A stretch of 42,730 bases of DNA from Rhodobacter sp. (lineage in GTDB: Bacteria; Pseudomonadota; Alphaproteobacteria; Rhodobacterales; Rhodobacteraceae). This document shows, piece by piece, positions 26,896-35,419 of the stretch. Numbering within the stretch: position 1 is the stretch's first letter; each line of letters starts with the position of its first letter. The stretch is taken from positions 1-42,730 of the forward strand of contig JADCEF010000111.1 in assembly GCA_020250445.1 (NCBI GenBank), in the 5' to 3' direction. The position numbers and the translations under genes were made by a program. The notes under the pieces are model-generated. The model saw nothing but the letters and a program-made list of their open reading frames with translations, made no database searches and had not been told where the DNA came from.

Positions 26896-27282
26896 CTAAC
26901 CCCGGACGAGATGCCGGGTGAACCAGTCAGCGATTTCGTTGAACGTCAGGTCGCCTGACGCAACGTCTACGACCAGATCGTCAACCCGAACATTGTCGTC
27001 AATGGAAAGCGCGTATCCGCTTCGCTCTATAAGGATCATGGCCAGAAACCAGGCTGTCCGCTTGTTTCCGTCGACGAAGCCGTGGTTCGTCGCAACGCTG
27101 TGCAGCAGCGCGGCAGACTTGCGCGCAATTGAGCGGTGGTACCCTGAGTATGGCCGGGAAATTGCAGACTCAATCAGATGCAAACTGATGATCCCCTCGC
27201 GACCCCCATAGGCCAAGGCTTCATCATGTGCCGTCAACGCATCGGCCAATGTTACCCGGTAGTGGGATCTACCGGTTGGCAA
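26896..27282 (-). CDS. Doc-type (Fic-fold) death-on-curing toxin
   Basis: The 128-aa protein carries the Fic/Doc core motif [12 protein letters not shown] (canonical HxFxxGNKR) after a helical N-half (SHLYLI-like, [18 protein letters not shown]). P1 Doc inactivates EF-Tu by phosphorylation; whether this one does so is inferred from the family. No ATG is available; TTG at 27282 begins [23 protein letters not shown] and overlaps the antitoxin by 14 bases, typical of a coupled TA pair. The second motif residue is G rather than the usual P, a mild change. Confidence 0.88.
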   Translation of the reverse strand: MPTGRSHYRVTLADALTAHDEALAYGGREGIISLHLIESAISRPYSGYHRSIARKSAALLHSVATNHGFVDGNKRTAWFLAMILIERSGYALSIDDNVRVDDLVVDVASGDLTFNEIADWFTRHLVRG

Positions 27283-27481
27283 GCCGCTTCAACGCTTCAC
27301 TGTGTTTCGAAGAAACTGACTTGACGATATCCTCGGAAGTGGAAACGGCCTTGAATGTTCCAGAGCTTCCCTGAACCTTCAGGAAGCGGCCGGATGTTGC
27401 ATCCCGCGTGACCCGACCGCCATCCACTGGCGTTGAGACCTCGTTTCCACTGGTTTCTATATTTTTTTTGCGCTTGGTCAT
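27269..27481 (-). CDS. Antitoxin of the Doc module
   Basis: The 70-aa protein starts MTKRKKNIETSGNEVSTPVDG and has DATSGRFLKVQGSSGTFKAV and a C-terminal helix ([14 protein letters not shown]). This DATSGRF plus C-terminal ALKRLAxR pattern occurs in small antitoxins paired with Doc-like toxins. It is upstream of and overlaps the toxin. The start at 27481 is preceded by aagggga; an open frame reaches 27544 but looks non-coding there. The serine- and lysine-rich composition differs from the housekeeping neighbours. Confidence 0.8.
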   Translation of the reverse strand: MTKRKKNIETSGNEVSTPVDGGRVTRDATSGRFLKVQGSSGTFKAVSTSEDIVKSVSSKHSEALKRLANR

Positions 27482-27559
27482 GCGTAAGCGTCCCCTTCTT
27501 GCCTCTTCACCGAAAAAGATGGACTGTCCGCCTTCGCCCTTCAACCCCTAAACTTGAAC

Positions 27560-27585
27560 TGCCCGCGTCCTTTCGGGCGCGGGCA
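27560..27585 (-). terminator. Hairpin after rpsO
   Basis: The arms tgcccgcgtcc and gggcgcgggca (27560-27570, 27575-27585) form a GC stem with a tttc/gaaa loop, 26 bases past the rpsO stop. Minus-strand sequence after it (gttcaagttt) is only weakly U-rich. It may be the original rpsO-pnp intergenic structure. Confidence 0.55.
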
Positions 27586-27610
27586 TGATGCAATCAAGAA
27601 ATGGCTGGCC

Positions 27611-27880
27611 TCAGCGGCGCAGGCCCAGACGTGCGATCAGCGCGGCATAGCGCGCCTCATCCTTTTTCTTCAGATAATCCAGCAGCTTGCGGCGCTGGGC
27701 CACCATCATCAGAAGCCCACGGCGCGAATGGTTGTCCTTGCGGTGGCTCTTGAAATGTTCAGTCAGCGTGGCGATCCGTGACGACAGGATCGCAACCTGC
27801 ACTTCCGGCGAACCGGTGTCGCCTGCCTTGGTCGCGTAGTCCGTGATCAGGCGGGCTTTTTCTTCGACGGTGATCGACAT
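27611..27880 (-). CDS. rpsO: 30S ribosomal protein S15
   Basis: The 89-aa protein is standard S15 length: [36 protein letters not shown], then [30 protein letters not shown]. It binds 16S rRNA early in 30S assembly. The start at 27880 follows an aggag seven bases upstream. The order rpsO then pnp is kept but separated by about 890 bases holding the Doc TA pair. Confidence 0.98.
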   Translation of the reverse strand: MSITVEEKARLITDYATKAGDTGSPEVQVAILSSRIATLTEHFKSHRKDNHSRRGLLMMVAQRRKLLDYLKKKDEARYAALIARLGLRR

Positions 27881-28049
27881 CGGGGTCTCCTGTTGCAAAG
27901 GGTCATGGCCACGGCCGGGATGTCGTCCAGCAGGGCCCTTGGAGGTGTCCGCCCTATCCGGCGGATGCGTGCGTATATGGGGAACGGCGCAGAAAGGAAA
28001 GGGCGAATTCTGCGGGCCCCGAGGGGTTGAAGGGAGCGGCGGCAAGGTA

Positions 28050-28393
28050 CCCCGTACCGTCTGCTGGGCGTCTTCCATCCCGACATGCCCGCAGTCGCAG
28101 GCAGCATCCGTCCCATCATCCGCCCGGCTGCGCCACATCCCGCCAGCATCGCTGGTGCGCGCGGCAAAGCCGTGCCGCCCGGCATCGCCCGGCGGGGCAT
28201 CGTTCTGGCCATAGCCGCGCAGATCGGGAATGACCTCGCGGTTCTGCGCGGCAAAGGCGGCGGCGAAGCGCCACCAGCGCCTGGCGTTCTGCGGATGGCC
28301 CTGCAGCAGGATCAGCGGCGCGCCCTGCCCCGCCTCGTGCACGGACAGGGTGATGCCTTTCACCGCAATGCGCCGCCGGCTGTGGCCTGCCAT
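28050..28393 (-). pseudogene. Decayed alpha/beta-hydrolase (haloacetate dehalogenase-like), N-terminal part
   Basis: From the ATG at 28393 the frame reads [20 protein letters not shown], then [17 protein letters not shown] and [16 protein letters not shown], the first strands and oxyanion region of an alpha/beta hydrolase (usual LLLHGFPQ; here LLQGHPQ). Beyond about residue 50 the sequence drifts ([19 protein letters not shown]) and never reaches the nucleophile elbow; the open frame then runs on into rpsO without hydrolase features. It starts 11 bases after the DUF1643 stop. A full protein is about 290 aa, so this is a remnant. The changed LLQG motif also argues against function. The right limit is approximate. 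Confidence 0.65.
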
Positions 28394-28404
28394 CCTGTCG
28401 GGAA

Positions 28405-28917
28405 TCACGCCAAATCCCAGGGTTCGGGCTGGCGGGAATAGCCGATGTACAGCGGGTGCTTCGGCTGGCCGTCCCGCGTCAGGCCCAGATGCCACAGCGG
28501 ACGGCCCGTGGCGCGCAGGATCCCGCCAACCCGGCGGCCACGATCCAGATACGCGCCATGGCTGCCCCAGGCACAAATGATCCGGTCGGCCCAAAGCGCA
28601 CTGTCGGCAATGGCTGCATCATTGCCGGGGCCGACCGGATCGGGGTCTGCCCGCATCACGCGGGGGTCGGTGGCGCGGAAGGCAAAGATGTTGGTCACGC
28701 GGAAGGCACCAAAGCCCAGTGCCCTTGCCCGGCGTTCGCAGCGTTCCACCGTCGGGTCATTCTGAAGCTCGGTCGCCGTCGATGGGTTCAGCATTACGAA
28801 CAGCGCCTTCGGCCCGGCCCTGTCCCAGGTGCGGGTCAGCAGGTAGCGATACCTTTCGCAGGGTGAATAGACGGCGCTGCTTTGCGCATCGCCTTTCTGG
28901 TGGTGTCGGGTGATCAT
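28405..28917 (-). CDS. DUF1643 family protein
   Basis: The 170-aa protein has the family's hallmarks: [57 protein letters not shown], then [11 protein letters not shown] and the C-terminal [20 protein letters not shown]. The family is common in bacteria and phages, with no settled function. The start at 28917 ([11 protein letters not shown]) gives the family length; the site upstream (gacagg) is weak. The hydrolase remnant follows after 11 bases, suggesting a former operon. Confidence 0.88.
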   Translation of the reverse strand: MITRHHQKGDAQSSAVYSPCERYRYLLTRTWDRAGPKALFVMLNPSTATELQNDPTVERCERRARALGFGAFRVTNIFAFRATDPRVMRADPDPVGPGNDAAIADSALWADRIICAWGSHGAYLDRGRRVGGILRATGRPLWHLGLTRDGQPKHPLYIGYSRQPEPWDLA

Positions 28918-29767
28918 TGCGGCCTGTCGCGGAGTTGGGCGCAGGTTATGCAGGCCGTCGCGCCGGGGCAAGGGCGACGCAGGCACACCGGCATGTCCTG
29001 CGCCGGAGCCGGCCCGACGGGCCGTGCGGAAGCCGCCGTTCGGCCCGTGCAGAACCCGCGCTTTGCCCGGTGGCGGCGTGACCTGTAACCGGGCACCAGG
29101 GGCCGCCTGACTCGGGAACGGGAAAATCTTCCGCCGCGGTCGATCTGGCCGGGGCCGTCACCCCGGTCATGCGGCGCGCGTGTCACACACCCGCCGTCGG
29201 CCAAAACCCGCCCCCCGACCGGCCAGCGCCCGTTCTGCCCATGGCGGGCGCTGGACCGCTGCTGTTCCGGGCCCTGCCGGTCTGCGGGGCAACGCTCTGC
29301 ACGGGCGGGGAAACGCGCTGCGTTTCCTGATCCGCCCGGCACGGCAAGCCGTTTCAGGCGGATCAGGATGATTTTCCCGTCCGGCAAGCGGCCATGCTGC
29401 CTTTTTCAGCAAACTGGCAGCCCTTGACGACAGGCATTGTCCGCAGGTCAGGCGAAAGCCACGACGACAAGCGCCGTCGCGGTCAGCTTCGGGGCCGCAT
29501 CAAGGGGAACCCCCGTTTCCTGGCCGACGCGATGCCCTTGCGATGCAAACGCCGCCACACCCTGCCGCCGCAGCGCCAGGACGTGGCCGGGCACAGGTTG
29601 CGCCTGCCGGGGGGCTGACATCCCCGCCGTGACCGGCTGCCTGCGGCGGGGGATCGGACAGGTCCCTGGCCGCCAGGGCACTTCGGCGCGGGCGTGGCGG
29701 CTGGTCGCACCCGTGCTGCATTTGCGGCGCTGCGGACTATCTCAGCGCTGTCAGGAAAAGGTGAGCC
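28918..29767. other. Gene-free stretch upstream of cydAB with a dispersed repeat
   Basis: No gene is supported in these 850 bases. It contains repeat copy A (29302-29410) and an 11-bp perfect inverted repeat within it. I looked for an FNR-type site (TTGAT-N4-ATCAA) before cydA and found none that is convincing. Confidence 0.55.
29302..29410 (+). repeat. 109-bp dispersed repeat, copy A
   Basis: It aligns to 35039-35146 over its full length at about 75% identity by eye, starting cgggcgggg and ending tttttcagc. It contains the perfect 11-bp inverted repeat cctgatccgcc/ggcggatcagg (29326-29336, 29357-29367). Both copies lie in non-coding DNA in the same orientation. Confidence 0.7.
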
Positions 29768-31153
29768 ATGGATACCCTGCTGCTGTCGCGCATCCAGTTC
29801 GCTGCGAACATCTCGTTCCACATTCTGTTTCCGACCATCACCATCGCGCTGGGCTGGGTCCTGCTGTTCTTCAAGCTGCGCTTCAACGCCACGCGCGACC
29901 CCAAATGGATGGAGGCCTATGGCTTTTGGGTAAAGGTCTTTGCGCTGTCCTTCGCCCTAGGGGTCGTGTCCGGCATCACCATGAGCTTTCAGTTCGGCAC
30001 CAACTGGCCGGGCTTCATGGAAACGGTGGGCAACGTTGCGGGCCCGCTTCTGGCCTATGAGGTGCTGACAGCCTTTTTCCTTGAGGCGGCGTTCCTTGGC
30101 ATCATGCTGTTCGGGGCCGCCCGCGTGCCGGGCTGGCTGCATACGCTGGCCACGTTTCTGGTCGCCTTCGGCACCACCCTTTCGGCCTTCTGGATTCTGG
30201 TGCTGAACAGCTGGATGCACACGCCGCAGGGGCATGAGCTGCGCGATGGTATCGTCCATGCGACGGACTGGATGCAGATCATCTTCAACCCCTCCATGCC
30301 CTACCGCCTGACGCATATGCTTGTGGCCTCGGGCCTGACCGTCGCCTTCCTGATCGCCGGGATCTCGGCGTACCGCCGTCTGCGGGGCGACCGATCGGCC
30401 TCGGTGGCGGCGACCCTGCGCTTCGGGCTGGTGCTGGCGGCGGTGCTGATCCCGGTGCAGGTTCTGGTGGGCGACCTTCACGGGCTGAACACGCTGAAAC
30501 ACCAGCCCGCGAAGATCGCCGCGATGGAAGGCAACTGGGACACCGGCGGGCCGCGGCCGCTGATCCTTTTCGCCTGGCCGGATGAGGAAAAGCGCGAAAA
30601 CCTGCTGGAAATCGGCATTCCGCACGGGGCCTCGCTGATCCTGACCCACAGCATGGACGGATCGGTTCCGGGCCTGAACGATTACGTTGCCGCCGATGGC
30701 ACGGTCCTGCACCCGCCCGTGGCACCGGTCTTCTTTGCGTTCCGCATCATGATCGGCGTGGCGGTGCTGATGATGCTGGTGTCCTGGACGGGTGTCGCAC
30801 TGATGCGCCGTCGCCGTGCGGGGGTGGAGGGGCTGCCCGTATCCTTTCTTCATGTCACCGTCGCCATGACCTTTGCCGGCTGGATCGCCACGCTGGCGGG
30901 GTGGTACACCACCGAAATCGGGCGCCAGCCCTGGCTTGTGACCGGGCTTCTGTCCACGCAAGCGGCGGTGGCAGATGTGCCCGCGCCGATGGTGCTGGGC
31001 ACGCTTCTGGCCTATCTGGCGGTCTATCTGGCGCTGATCCTGGCCTACGTCGGGGTGCTGTTCTACCTCGCCCGCAAGGCGGCGGACGGCAAACCGCTGC
31101 GCATGATGCCCGCCTCCCCGGCGGCGCAGGTTGCCATCACGGCGGCAGAGTAG
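29768..31153 (+). CDS. cydA: Cytochrome bd-type quinol oxidase subunit I (CioA type)
   Basis: This membrane subunit oxidises quinol and carries haems b558, b595 and d. The 461-aa protein begins MDTLLLSRIQFAANISFHILFPTITIALGW (His ligand in FHILFP), has SMPYRLTHMLVASGL with the second His, a short Q-loop, FRIMIG with the probable Met ligand, and GWYTTEIGRQPW. The short Q-loop and the length are those of the cyanide-insensitive (CIO) branch rather than E. coli CydA. Aaaaggtgag precedes the ATG. CydB follows after 5 bases. No cydX or cydDC was found nearby. Confidence 0.95.
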   Translation: MDTLLLSRIQFAANISFHILFPTITIALGWVLLFFKLRFNATRDPKWMEAYGFWVKVFALSFALGVVSGITMSFQFGTNWPGFMETVGNVAGPLLAYEVLTAFFLEAAFLGIMLFGAARVPGWLHTLATFLVAFGTTLSAFWILVLNSWMHTPQGHELRDGIVHATDWMQIIFNPSMPYRLTHMLVASGLTVAFLIAGISAYRRLRGDRSASVAATLRFGLVLAAVLIPVQVLVGDLHGLNTLKHQPAKIAAMEGNWDTGGPRPLILFAWPDEEKRENLLEIGIPHGASLILTHSMDGSVPGLNDYVAADGTVLHPPVAPVFFAFRIMIGVAVLMMLVSWTGVALMRRRRAGVEGLPVSFLHVTVAMTFAGWIATLAGWYTTEIGRQPWLVTGLLSTQAAVADVPAPMVLGTLLAYLAVYLALILAYVGVLFYLARKAADGKPLRMMPASPAAQVAITAAE

Positions 31154-31158
31154 CGCCG

Positions 31159-32217
31159 ATGTTCGCTGATCCCGCTGTCTGGCTGCCCTTTGTCTTTGCC
31201 GCGCTGATGGGCCTGTCCATTGTCATCTATGTCGTGCTTGACGGCTTTGATCTGGGCGTGGGCGTGCTGTTCCCCTTTGCCGATGACGACGAGAAGGACC
31301 TGATGGTCGCCTCGATCGGCCCGTTCTGGGATGCCAATGAAACCTGGCTGGTACTGGCGATCGGGCTGCTGCTGGTGGCCTTTCCGGTGGCCCATGGCAC
31401 CATCCTGACGGCACTTTACCTGCCGGTTGCGATCATGCTGCTGGGGCTGATCCTGCGTGGCGTGGCCTTTGAATTCCGCGCCAAGGCACCGGCCCGGCAG
31501 AAGGCGCGCTGGAACCGGGCCTTCTTTGCGGGGTCGCTGATGGCCTCGCTGGCGCAGGGTTTCATGCTGGGCCTCTATGTGCTGGGCCTTGATCACAGCT
31601 GGGCGGCACTGGCATTCGGCGCGCTGACGGCGGTGTTCCTGACGGTCGGCTACAGCTTCATCGGGGCGGCCTGGCTGATCCTGAAGGCGAAGGGTGACTT
31701 GCAGGTCAAGGCGGTAGAGTGGGCGCGCGGCGGCATCTGGGGCCTGATCCTGGGGCTGGCGGCCATTTCGGCGGCCTCGCCGCTGGTCAGCACCCGGATC
31801 TGGGAGAAATGGTTCACTTGGCCGGCCATGGCCTGGCTGGCACCGCTGCCGATCCTGTCGGTGCTGCTGGTGGGGCTGCTCTGGGCCATGCTGCGCCGCC
31901 TGCCGATGGAAGGCGACCGTCTGTCCTGGGTGCCCTTTGTTGCCGCCACAGCGCTGTTTGTGCTGGCGTTTCTGGGGCTTGCCTATTCCTTCTACCCCTA
32001 TGTGGTTCCCGAACAGATCACGATCTACCAGGCCGCAAGCGCGCCCGAAAGCCTGTGGATCATCCTGATCGGCACCATCATCGTGCTGCCGATGATCCTG
32101 GGCTACACGGCGCTGAGCTATGTCGTATTCCGCGGCAAGGCGAGCCTTCTGAACTACGATCTGATCGCGGAGGATCCGGCACGCGACGGGAAGGCGGCCC
32201 TAAGGCCGCCGCGCTGA
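31159..32217 (+). CDS. cydB: Cytochrome bd-type quinol oxidase subunit II (CioB type)
   Basis: The 352-aa membrane protein has about eight or nine hydrophobic segments and the family motifs YVVLDGFDLGVGVLFPF, IGPFWDANETWLVL, FPVAHGTILTALYLP and, near the C-terminus, YSFYPYVVPEQITIYQAASAPESL. It is the structural partner of CydA and starts 5 bases after it. Transcription ends against a convergent monooxygenase gene just 12 bases away, so there is no room for a small third subunit downstream. Confidence 0.95.
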   Translation: MFADPAVWLPFVFAALMGLSIVIYVVLDGFDLGVGVLFPFADDDEKDLMVASIGPFWDANETWLVLAIGLLLVAFPVAHGTILTALYLPVAIMLLGLILRGVAFEFRAKAPARQKARWNRAFFAGSLMASLAQGFMLGLYVLGLDHSWAALAFGALTAVFLTVGYSFIGAAWLILKAKGDLQVKAVEWARGGIWGLILGLAAISAASPLVSTRIWEKWFTWPAMAWLAPLPILSVLLVGLLWAMLRRLPMEGDRLSWVPFVAATALFVLAFLGLAYSFYPYVVPEQITIYQAASAPESLWIILIGTIIVLPMILGYTALSYVVFRGKASLLNYDLIAEDPARDGKAALRPPR

Positions 32218-32229
32218 CCGCGACCTGCG

Positions 32230-33390
32230 TCAGGCCGCCGTCACGTCCAGCCCGTAAATCCAGTCATACCGCCGCAGCGCCGCCTGCGGCGCGATCCACC
32301 CGCCGATGCGCAGGCCCAGATGGGCGATCTCGCGCAGCGGGCTGGCCAGGTGATAGGCGCGGGCATTGGCGGCCGATGCCGCCACGATCCGCGCGCACCG
32401 GGCGCTGCGGGCCTGCTGATAGGCGGCAAAGGCGGCCTCGGGCGGGTCATGCCGGGCCAGACAGTCGGCCAGCACCCAGGCATCCTCCAGCGCCATGTTG
32501 GCCCCCTGCGCCAGAAAGGGCAGCATCGGATGCGCGGCATCGCCCAGCAGAACGGCCCGCCCGCCGTGCCAGCGCCGCGCCACAGGATGGCGGAACAGAC
32601 CCCAAAGATGCACCTCCCCGATCCGGTCCAGCCAGCCGCGCACCCGGGGCGCAAAGGTCGCGAAGGCCAGCCGCAGCGCCATCGGATCGTCGCGCAGGCT
32701 CCAGCTTTCCTCGACCCAGCGGCTGCGCTCTTCCACCGCGACGATGTTGCGTTGCCTGCCGCCGCGCAACGGATAGCTGACCAGATGACGCCCCGGCCCC
32801 AGATGCACTTCGGCCACCGGCGCGGGGTCGTCCGCCTCCGGCAGGACCGCCCGCCAGGCCACCTGCCCGGTGAACACCGGCGCTGCCGCCCCGTTCAGGG
32901 CCGCGCGCGTGCGCGAGTGCAGCCCATCCGCCCCGATCAGCAGGTCCGGCACCAGGGCGGCCCCCTCAGCGGTGACGATGCGCGGGCGTGCGCCCGTCAG
33001 ATCAACCGTTTCGATGCGGTGCAGCAGGCGCACCTCGACCCCCGCCTCGCGCGCGCCTTCCAGCAGCAGCGCGATCAGATCGGCCCGGTGCAGCAGGCGG
33101 AAATCCCGCTGCCCCAGATCCATCGACAGCACCGGCCTGGCCGTTGGCCCGTCGATCAGCCGCACGCCTTCGGCCGCCTGCCCTGCACGGTCCAGCGCCG
33201 CGCCCAGGCCCAGCGCCCGCAGCACGGCGGCACCATTGGGCGAAATCTGCAGGCCCGCACCCACCTCGCGGATCGCGTCGGCCTGCTCCAGCACCGTCAC
33301 CCTGGCCCCGCGCACCGCCAGGGCGCGGGCGCAGGACAGGCCCGCAATGCCAGCGCCCAGAACGGTAACGCTTTGCCCGGTCAGGCTCAT
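32230..33390 (-). CDS. FAD-dependent aromatic-ring monooxygenase (salicylate hydroxylase-like)
   Basis: The 386-aa protein is a class A flavoprotein hydroxylase: a dinucleotide-binding VLGAGIAGLSCARALA at the N-terminus, the DG motif in LLIGADGLHSRTRAAL and the FAD-ribityl motif VLLGDAAHPMLPFLAQGANMALEDA. Such enzymes use NAD(P)H and O2 to hydroxylate phenolic or similar ring substrates. The exact substrate is unknown and no pathway genes are adjacent. The C-terminal helix and length are normal. It is convergent with cydB, and dksA is the upstream neighbour on the same strand, 89 bases away. Confidence 0.9.
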   Translation of the reverse strand: MSLTGQSVTVLGAGIAGLSCARALAVRGARVTVLEQADAIREVGAGLQISPNGAAVLRALGLGAALDRAGQAAEGVRLIDGPTARPVLSMDLGQRDFRLLHRADLIALLLEGAREAGVEVRLLHRIETVDLTGARPRIVTAEGAALVPDLLIGADGLHSRTRAALNGAAAPVFTGQVAWRAVLPEADDPAPVAEVHLGPGRHLVSYPLRGGRQRNIVAVEERSRWVEESWSLRDDPMALRLAFATFAPRVRGWLDRIGEVHLWGLFRHPVARRWHGGRAVLLGDAAHPMLPFLAQGANMALEDAWVLADCLARHDPPEAAFAAYQQARSARCARIVAASAANARAYHLASPLREIAHLGLRIGGWIAPQAALRRYDWIYGLDVTAA

Positions 33391-33479
33391 GCCCAGGGTC
33401 CGGTCACGAAAAACACCGGGGTCACGCCCCGGGGCCAGTGTTCCGCCCTTGCCTGCCGCATCACAAGGGGGTGCCTGCG

Positions 33480-33902
33480 CTATTCGTCGCGGTGGACGCG
33501 CTCGCGCCGTTCGTGCCTTTCCTGCGCCTCAAGCGTCATCGTGGCAATGGGGCGCGCATCCAGACGTTTCAGGGAAATCTGTTCGCCCGACACTTCGCAA
33601 TAGCCGTATTCGCCGTTCTCGATCCGGCGCAGCGCCGCGTCGATCTTGGACACCAGCTTGCGCTGGCGGTCGCGCGTGCGCAATTCCAGCGCCCGATCCG
33701 TTTCCTCGCTGGCGCGGTCGGCAATGTCGGGCACGTTGCGGCCGGAATCCTGCAGCGCTTCCACCGTCTCGGCGCTTTGGTCCATCAACTCCTGCTTCCA
33801 CACCACCAGCTTGCGCCGGAAATATTCCAGCTGACGCTCGTTCATGAACGGCTCATCCTCTGCCGGGCGGTAATCATCGGGAAGAAAGGACTCTGCTTTC
33901 AT
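33480..33902 (-). CDS. dksA: DksA, RNA polymerase-binding stringent-response factor (zinc-finger-poor form)
   Basis: DksA enters the RNA polymerase secondary channel and, with ppGpp, alters rRNA and amino-acid promoters. The 140-aa protein has the coiled coil with its tip motif (NVPDIADRASEETDRALELR, matching DxxDxA) and the globular end. The zinc-finger region reads GYCEVSGEQISLKRLDARPIATMTLEAQER: only the first of the four usual cysteines remains. This is known from Rhodobacter DksA, which works without zinc. The start at 33902 (MKAESFLPDDYRP) lies nine bases after an aggag. Confidence 0.93.
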   Translation of the reverse strand: MKAESFLPDDYRPAEDEPFMNERQLEYFRRKLVVWKQELMDQSAETVEALQDSGRNVPDIADRASEETDRALELRTRDRQRKLVSKIDAALRRIENGEYGYCEVSGEQISLKRLDARPIATMTLEAQERHERRERVHRDE

Positions 33903-34103
33903 TCGGGCATTCTCCTGCAAACCGGAGCTTTCTGAAAAGCGGCTGATCATCATCCGGCACCCCTTCGGGCGCTCCCATAGCGCAAGCCCGGGACATTGTC
34001 ACTAGCCGACGGCGCGGGTTGCGGCGAATGGGACAGAAGGATAAGCTTGGCAGGCAATCGTTTCGGCCCCTGCCCCGGATTTCGGCACAACCATCGGGAA
34101 ATC

Positions 34104-34943
34104 ATGCATTTTTCCTCGACCGACCGGTACATTGCGACGGCTGACCTGGCCGTGGCGGTCAATGCGGCCGTGACGCTTGAACGCCCCCTTCTGGTGAAGG
34201 GGGAACCGGGGACGGGCAAGACCGAACTCGCGCGCCAGGTCGCCGCGAGTCTTGGGCTGCCCCTTGTGGAATGGCACGTGAAAAGCACCACCCGGGCACA
34301 GCAGGGGCTGTACGAATATGATGCCGTCAGCCGGCTGCGCGACAGTCAGCTGGGCGATGCCCGCGTCAACGATGTCGCCAACTACATCCGGCGTGGCAAG
34401 CTGTGGCAGGCCTTCACCGCCCCGGGCCGCGTGGTGCTGCTGATCGACGAGATCGACAAGGCCGACATCGAGTTTCCCAATGACCTGCTGCAGGAACTGG
34501 ACCGCATGGAATTCCACGTCTACGAAACGGGAGAAACCGTGACGGCCCGCCACCGGCCGGTGGTGATCATCACCTCGAACAATGAGAAGGAACTGCCCGA
34601 CGCTTTCCTGCGGCGCTGCTTTTTCCATTTCATCCGCTTTCCCGACCCCGAAACCATGCGCCGCATCGTTGATGTGCATTTTCCTGGTATCAAGGAGGCG
34701 CTGCTGACCACGGCGCTGACCCGGTTCTACGAGCTGCGCGAGACACCGGGACTGAAGAAGAAACCCTCGACCAGCGAGGTGCTGGACTGGCTGAAGCTTC
34801 TTCTGGCCGAAGACCTGACGGCCGAAGACCTGCAGCGTGACGGCAAGAATGCGCTGCCGAAGCTGCATGGCGCGCTGCTGAAAACAGAACAGGACCTGCA
34901 CCTGTTCGAACGCCTGGCCTTCATGGCCCGCGCCGGGCGGTGA
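34104..34943 (+). CDS. MoxR-family AAA+ ATPase
   Basis: The 279-aa protein has Walker A GEPGTGKTELA, Walker B VVLLIDEIDKADIEF, sensor IITSNNEKELPDAF and an arginine finger in LRRCFF. MoxR ATPases act as chaperones with VWA-domain partners to mature or insert metal cofactors in enzymes. A CoxE-like VWA gene lies 2 kb downstream in the same cluster, the usual pairing. The start at 34104 (MHFSSTDRYIATADL) is the family start; the upstream frame is spurious. A GTG overlapping its stop (GTGA) opens a questionable frame (see 35135-35419). Confidence 0.93.
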   Translation: MHFSSTDRYIATADLAVAVNAAVTLERPLLVKGEPGTGKTELARQVAASLGLPLVEWHVKSTTRAQQGLYEYDAVSRLRDSQLGDARVNDVANYIRRGKLWQAFTAPGRVVLLIDEIDKADIEFPNDLLQELDRMEFHVYETGETVTARHRPVVIITSNNEKELPDAFLRRCFFHFIRFPDPETMRRIVDVHFPGIKEALLTTALTRFYELRETPGLKKKPSTSEVLDWLKLLLAEDLTAEDLQRDGKNALPKLHGALLKTEQDLHLFERLAFMARAGR

Positions 34944-35134
34944 CCATCGGCGGTGCCATGCCGCCCACCCCGCCCCCGCCGGGCGCCGGCCTTGGGTGCG
35001 CTTTCTGGACGGGTCCTTATGGGGCCGTGGTTTCCGACCGGGCGGGGCAGCGCGCCGCACTTCGTGGTCCGCCCGGAACGCAAGCCGCCTTTCCGGCGGA
35101 TCAGGCTGATGATCACGTCCGGCTAGCGGCGGGG
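34944..35134. other. Spacer after moxR with dispersed repeat
   Basis: This holds most of repeat copy B (35039-35146). The whole interval from 34944 to the DUF2927 start is 475 bases; its first part is not convincing as coding. Confidence 0.45.
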
Positions 35135-35146
35135 ATGCTTTTTCAG
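35039..35146 (+). repeat. 109-bp dispersed repeat, copy B
   Basis: It is the partner of 29302-29410, in the same orientation. The palindromic centre is less perfect here (ccgcc/ggcgg arms remain). Confidence 0.7.
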
Positions 35147-35419
35147 CCCCCTTGCAGCGCCTTCGTCCAGACCGGATTGCCAAAAGAGATCACCGCACGG
35201 ACCTTTGCCCGCGCGATCCGGGATGACCCGGCAACGTTGCGTGCGCGCCTGCCGACCGTCGGCGGACGCGCGCTGACCGAAGCGGTCCATGCCCGGGCGG
35301 GCCGTGTCGGCACCCCGGCCATATGCCGGCTGGCGGCAGCCTTGAACGCGACTGCCCGCCGCTTGTACGACCGGTCCGGCGCGCCCGTGCCCTTCCTTCC
35401 CCATGAACGGGCTTCCTGA
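35135..35419 (+). CDS. Questionable small ORF between moxR and the DUF2927 gene
   Basis: From the ATG at 35135 (or TTG at 35177) the frame reads KEITARTFARAIRDDPATL, RARLPTVGGRALTEAVHARA and GRVGTPAICRLAAALNATAR, ending TGATG, which overlaps the next start. The helical, Arg-rich composition resembles a small DNA-binding or structural protein, and the overlap suggests coupling. However, the frame also runs open through the dispersed repeat back to moxR, and high GC content makes long open frames common. I do not recognise a family. Treat as a candidate only. Confidence 0.3.
   Translation: MLFQPPCSAFVQTGLPKEITARTFARAIRDDPATLRARLPTVGGRALTEAVHARAGRVGTPAICRLAAALNATARRLYDRSGAPVPFLPHERAS

Noticed and set aside
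29700-29767. Possible FNR box before cydA
   Set aside because: Partial TTG...-type half-sites only; no TTGAT-N4-ATCAA-like palindrome.
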